Below the pieces are notes generated by a model. That model ran no database searches and was not told the origin of the DNA. It saw only the letters and a list, made by a program, of their open reading frames with translations. The translations under genes were made by a program, and so were the position numbers. A DNA stretch of 64,000 bases, taken from the NCBI RefSeq assembly GCF_021083305.1, contig NZ_JAJFAY010000010.1, positions 1-64,000 on the forward strand, written 5' to 3'. This DNA comes from Haladaptatus sp. DYF46. Lineage in GTDB: Archaea; Halobacteriota; Halobacteria; Halobacteriales; Haladaptataceae. Shown piece by piece: positions 63,905 through 64,000 of the stretch (within the stretch, counting starts at the first letter, position 1; every line of letters starts with the position of its first letter).

Positions 63905-64000
63905 CTGCTTGCGTACCTGCGACCCACTGAGCGGTCACTTGCGGAAACTCCACCCTGTTTCACCGCGAGAACATCGCCATCCGTGGAATGAACTCTATTT
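63905..64000 (-). pseudogene. HTH fragment related to 33887-34132 (window edge)
   Basis: Minus strand FPQVTAQWVAGTQ and, in another frame, TDGDVLAVKQG correspond to DDDLLRVIRESEFPAVTARWV of the intact protein. Frameshifted; the rest is outside the window. Confidence 0.55.

Overview
The window is haloarchaeal (class Halobacteria). The proteins are acidic, many secreted proteins carry twin-arginine (Tat) signals with lipoboxes, and the gene families are typical of the group: CDC48, amphi-Trp, HTH-10/Bat-type regulators, SWIM zinc-finger proteins, haloarchaeal DUF58-cluster proteins and DUF1931. Base composition is low for a haloarchaeon and coding density is low, with many gene fragments. I cannot name the species; a low-GC member of the Haloferacales/Haloquadratum type would fit.

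Region 1 (1-15.1 kb) starts with a broken transposase. A catabolic block follows: an RraA-family aldolase-like protein, a decayed alcohol dehydrogenase, then an SDR-ADH pair, an IclR regulator, a metallo-beta-lactamase-fold protein and a complete TRAP transporter (DctP, DctQ, DctM). The pattern is import plus oxidation of an organic acid or sugar acid under IclR control. Next come an AEC permease broken by one missing base, a UspA protein, homoserine dehydrogenase with an ACT protein, and two tandem type I 3-dehydroquinate dehydratases, the second lacking two substrate-binding arginines.

Region 2 (15.1-28.1 kb) is AT-rich and patchy. It holds a DUF4129-DUF7269-DUF58-DUF7519 operon without the usual MoxR ATPase, tRNA-Thr(UGU), a LolA-like protein, an IS5-family element, a frameshifted Bat-like regulator, a glycosyltransferase-like protein with a Tat signal in its middle, and a tRNA-Leu(UAA).

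Region 3 (28.1-33.6 kb) is a coenzyme B12-dependent diol/glycerol dehydratase operon with both reactivase subunits, next to a GlcG/HbpS protein. No microcompartment genes are visible.

Region 4 (33.8-42.8 kb) has a divergent HTH/SWIM pair around two strong palindromes and two competing leader hairpins. MscS, BrkB/YihY, amphi-Trp, CDC48 and Hsp20, a DHH phosphoesterase and a PiT phosphate transporter follow.

Region 5 (42.8-64 kb) is accessory DNA. It has an RHH-PIN toxin-antitoxin pair between two SWIM fragments, a second IS5-family element enclosing a STAS-like gene with a premature stop, an ABC exporter, small membrane and lipoproteins, degenerate nuclease-like genes, several regulators, tiny zinc-ribbon proteins, and a 220-bp zone with an iterated 12-bp motif. 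At least eight pieces of one SWIM gene family, all on the + strand, and four pieces of its HTH neighbour, all on the - strand, are scattered through the window. They are its most distinctive feature.
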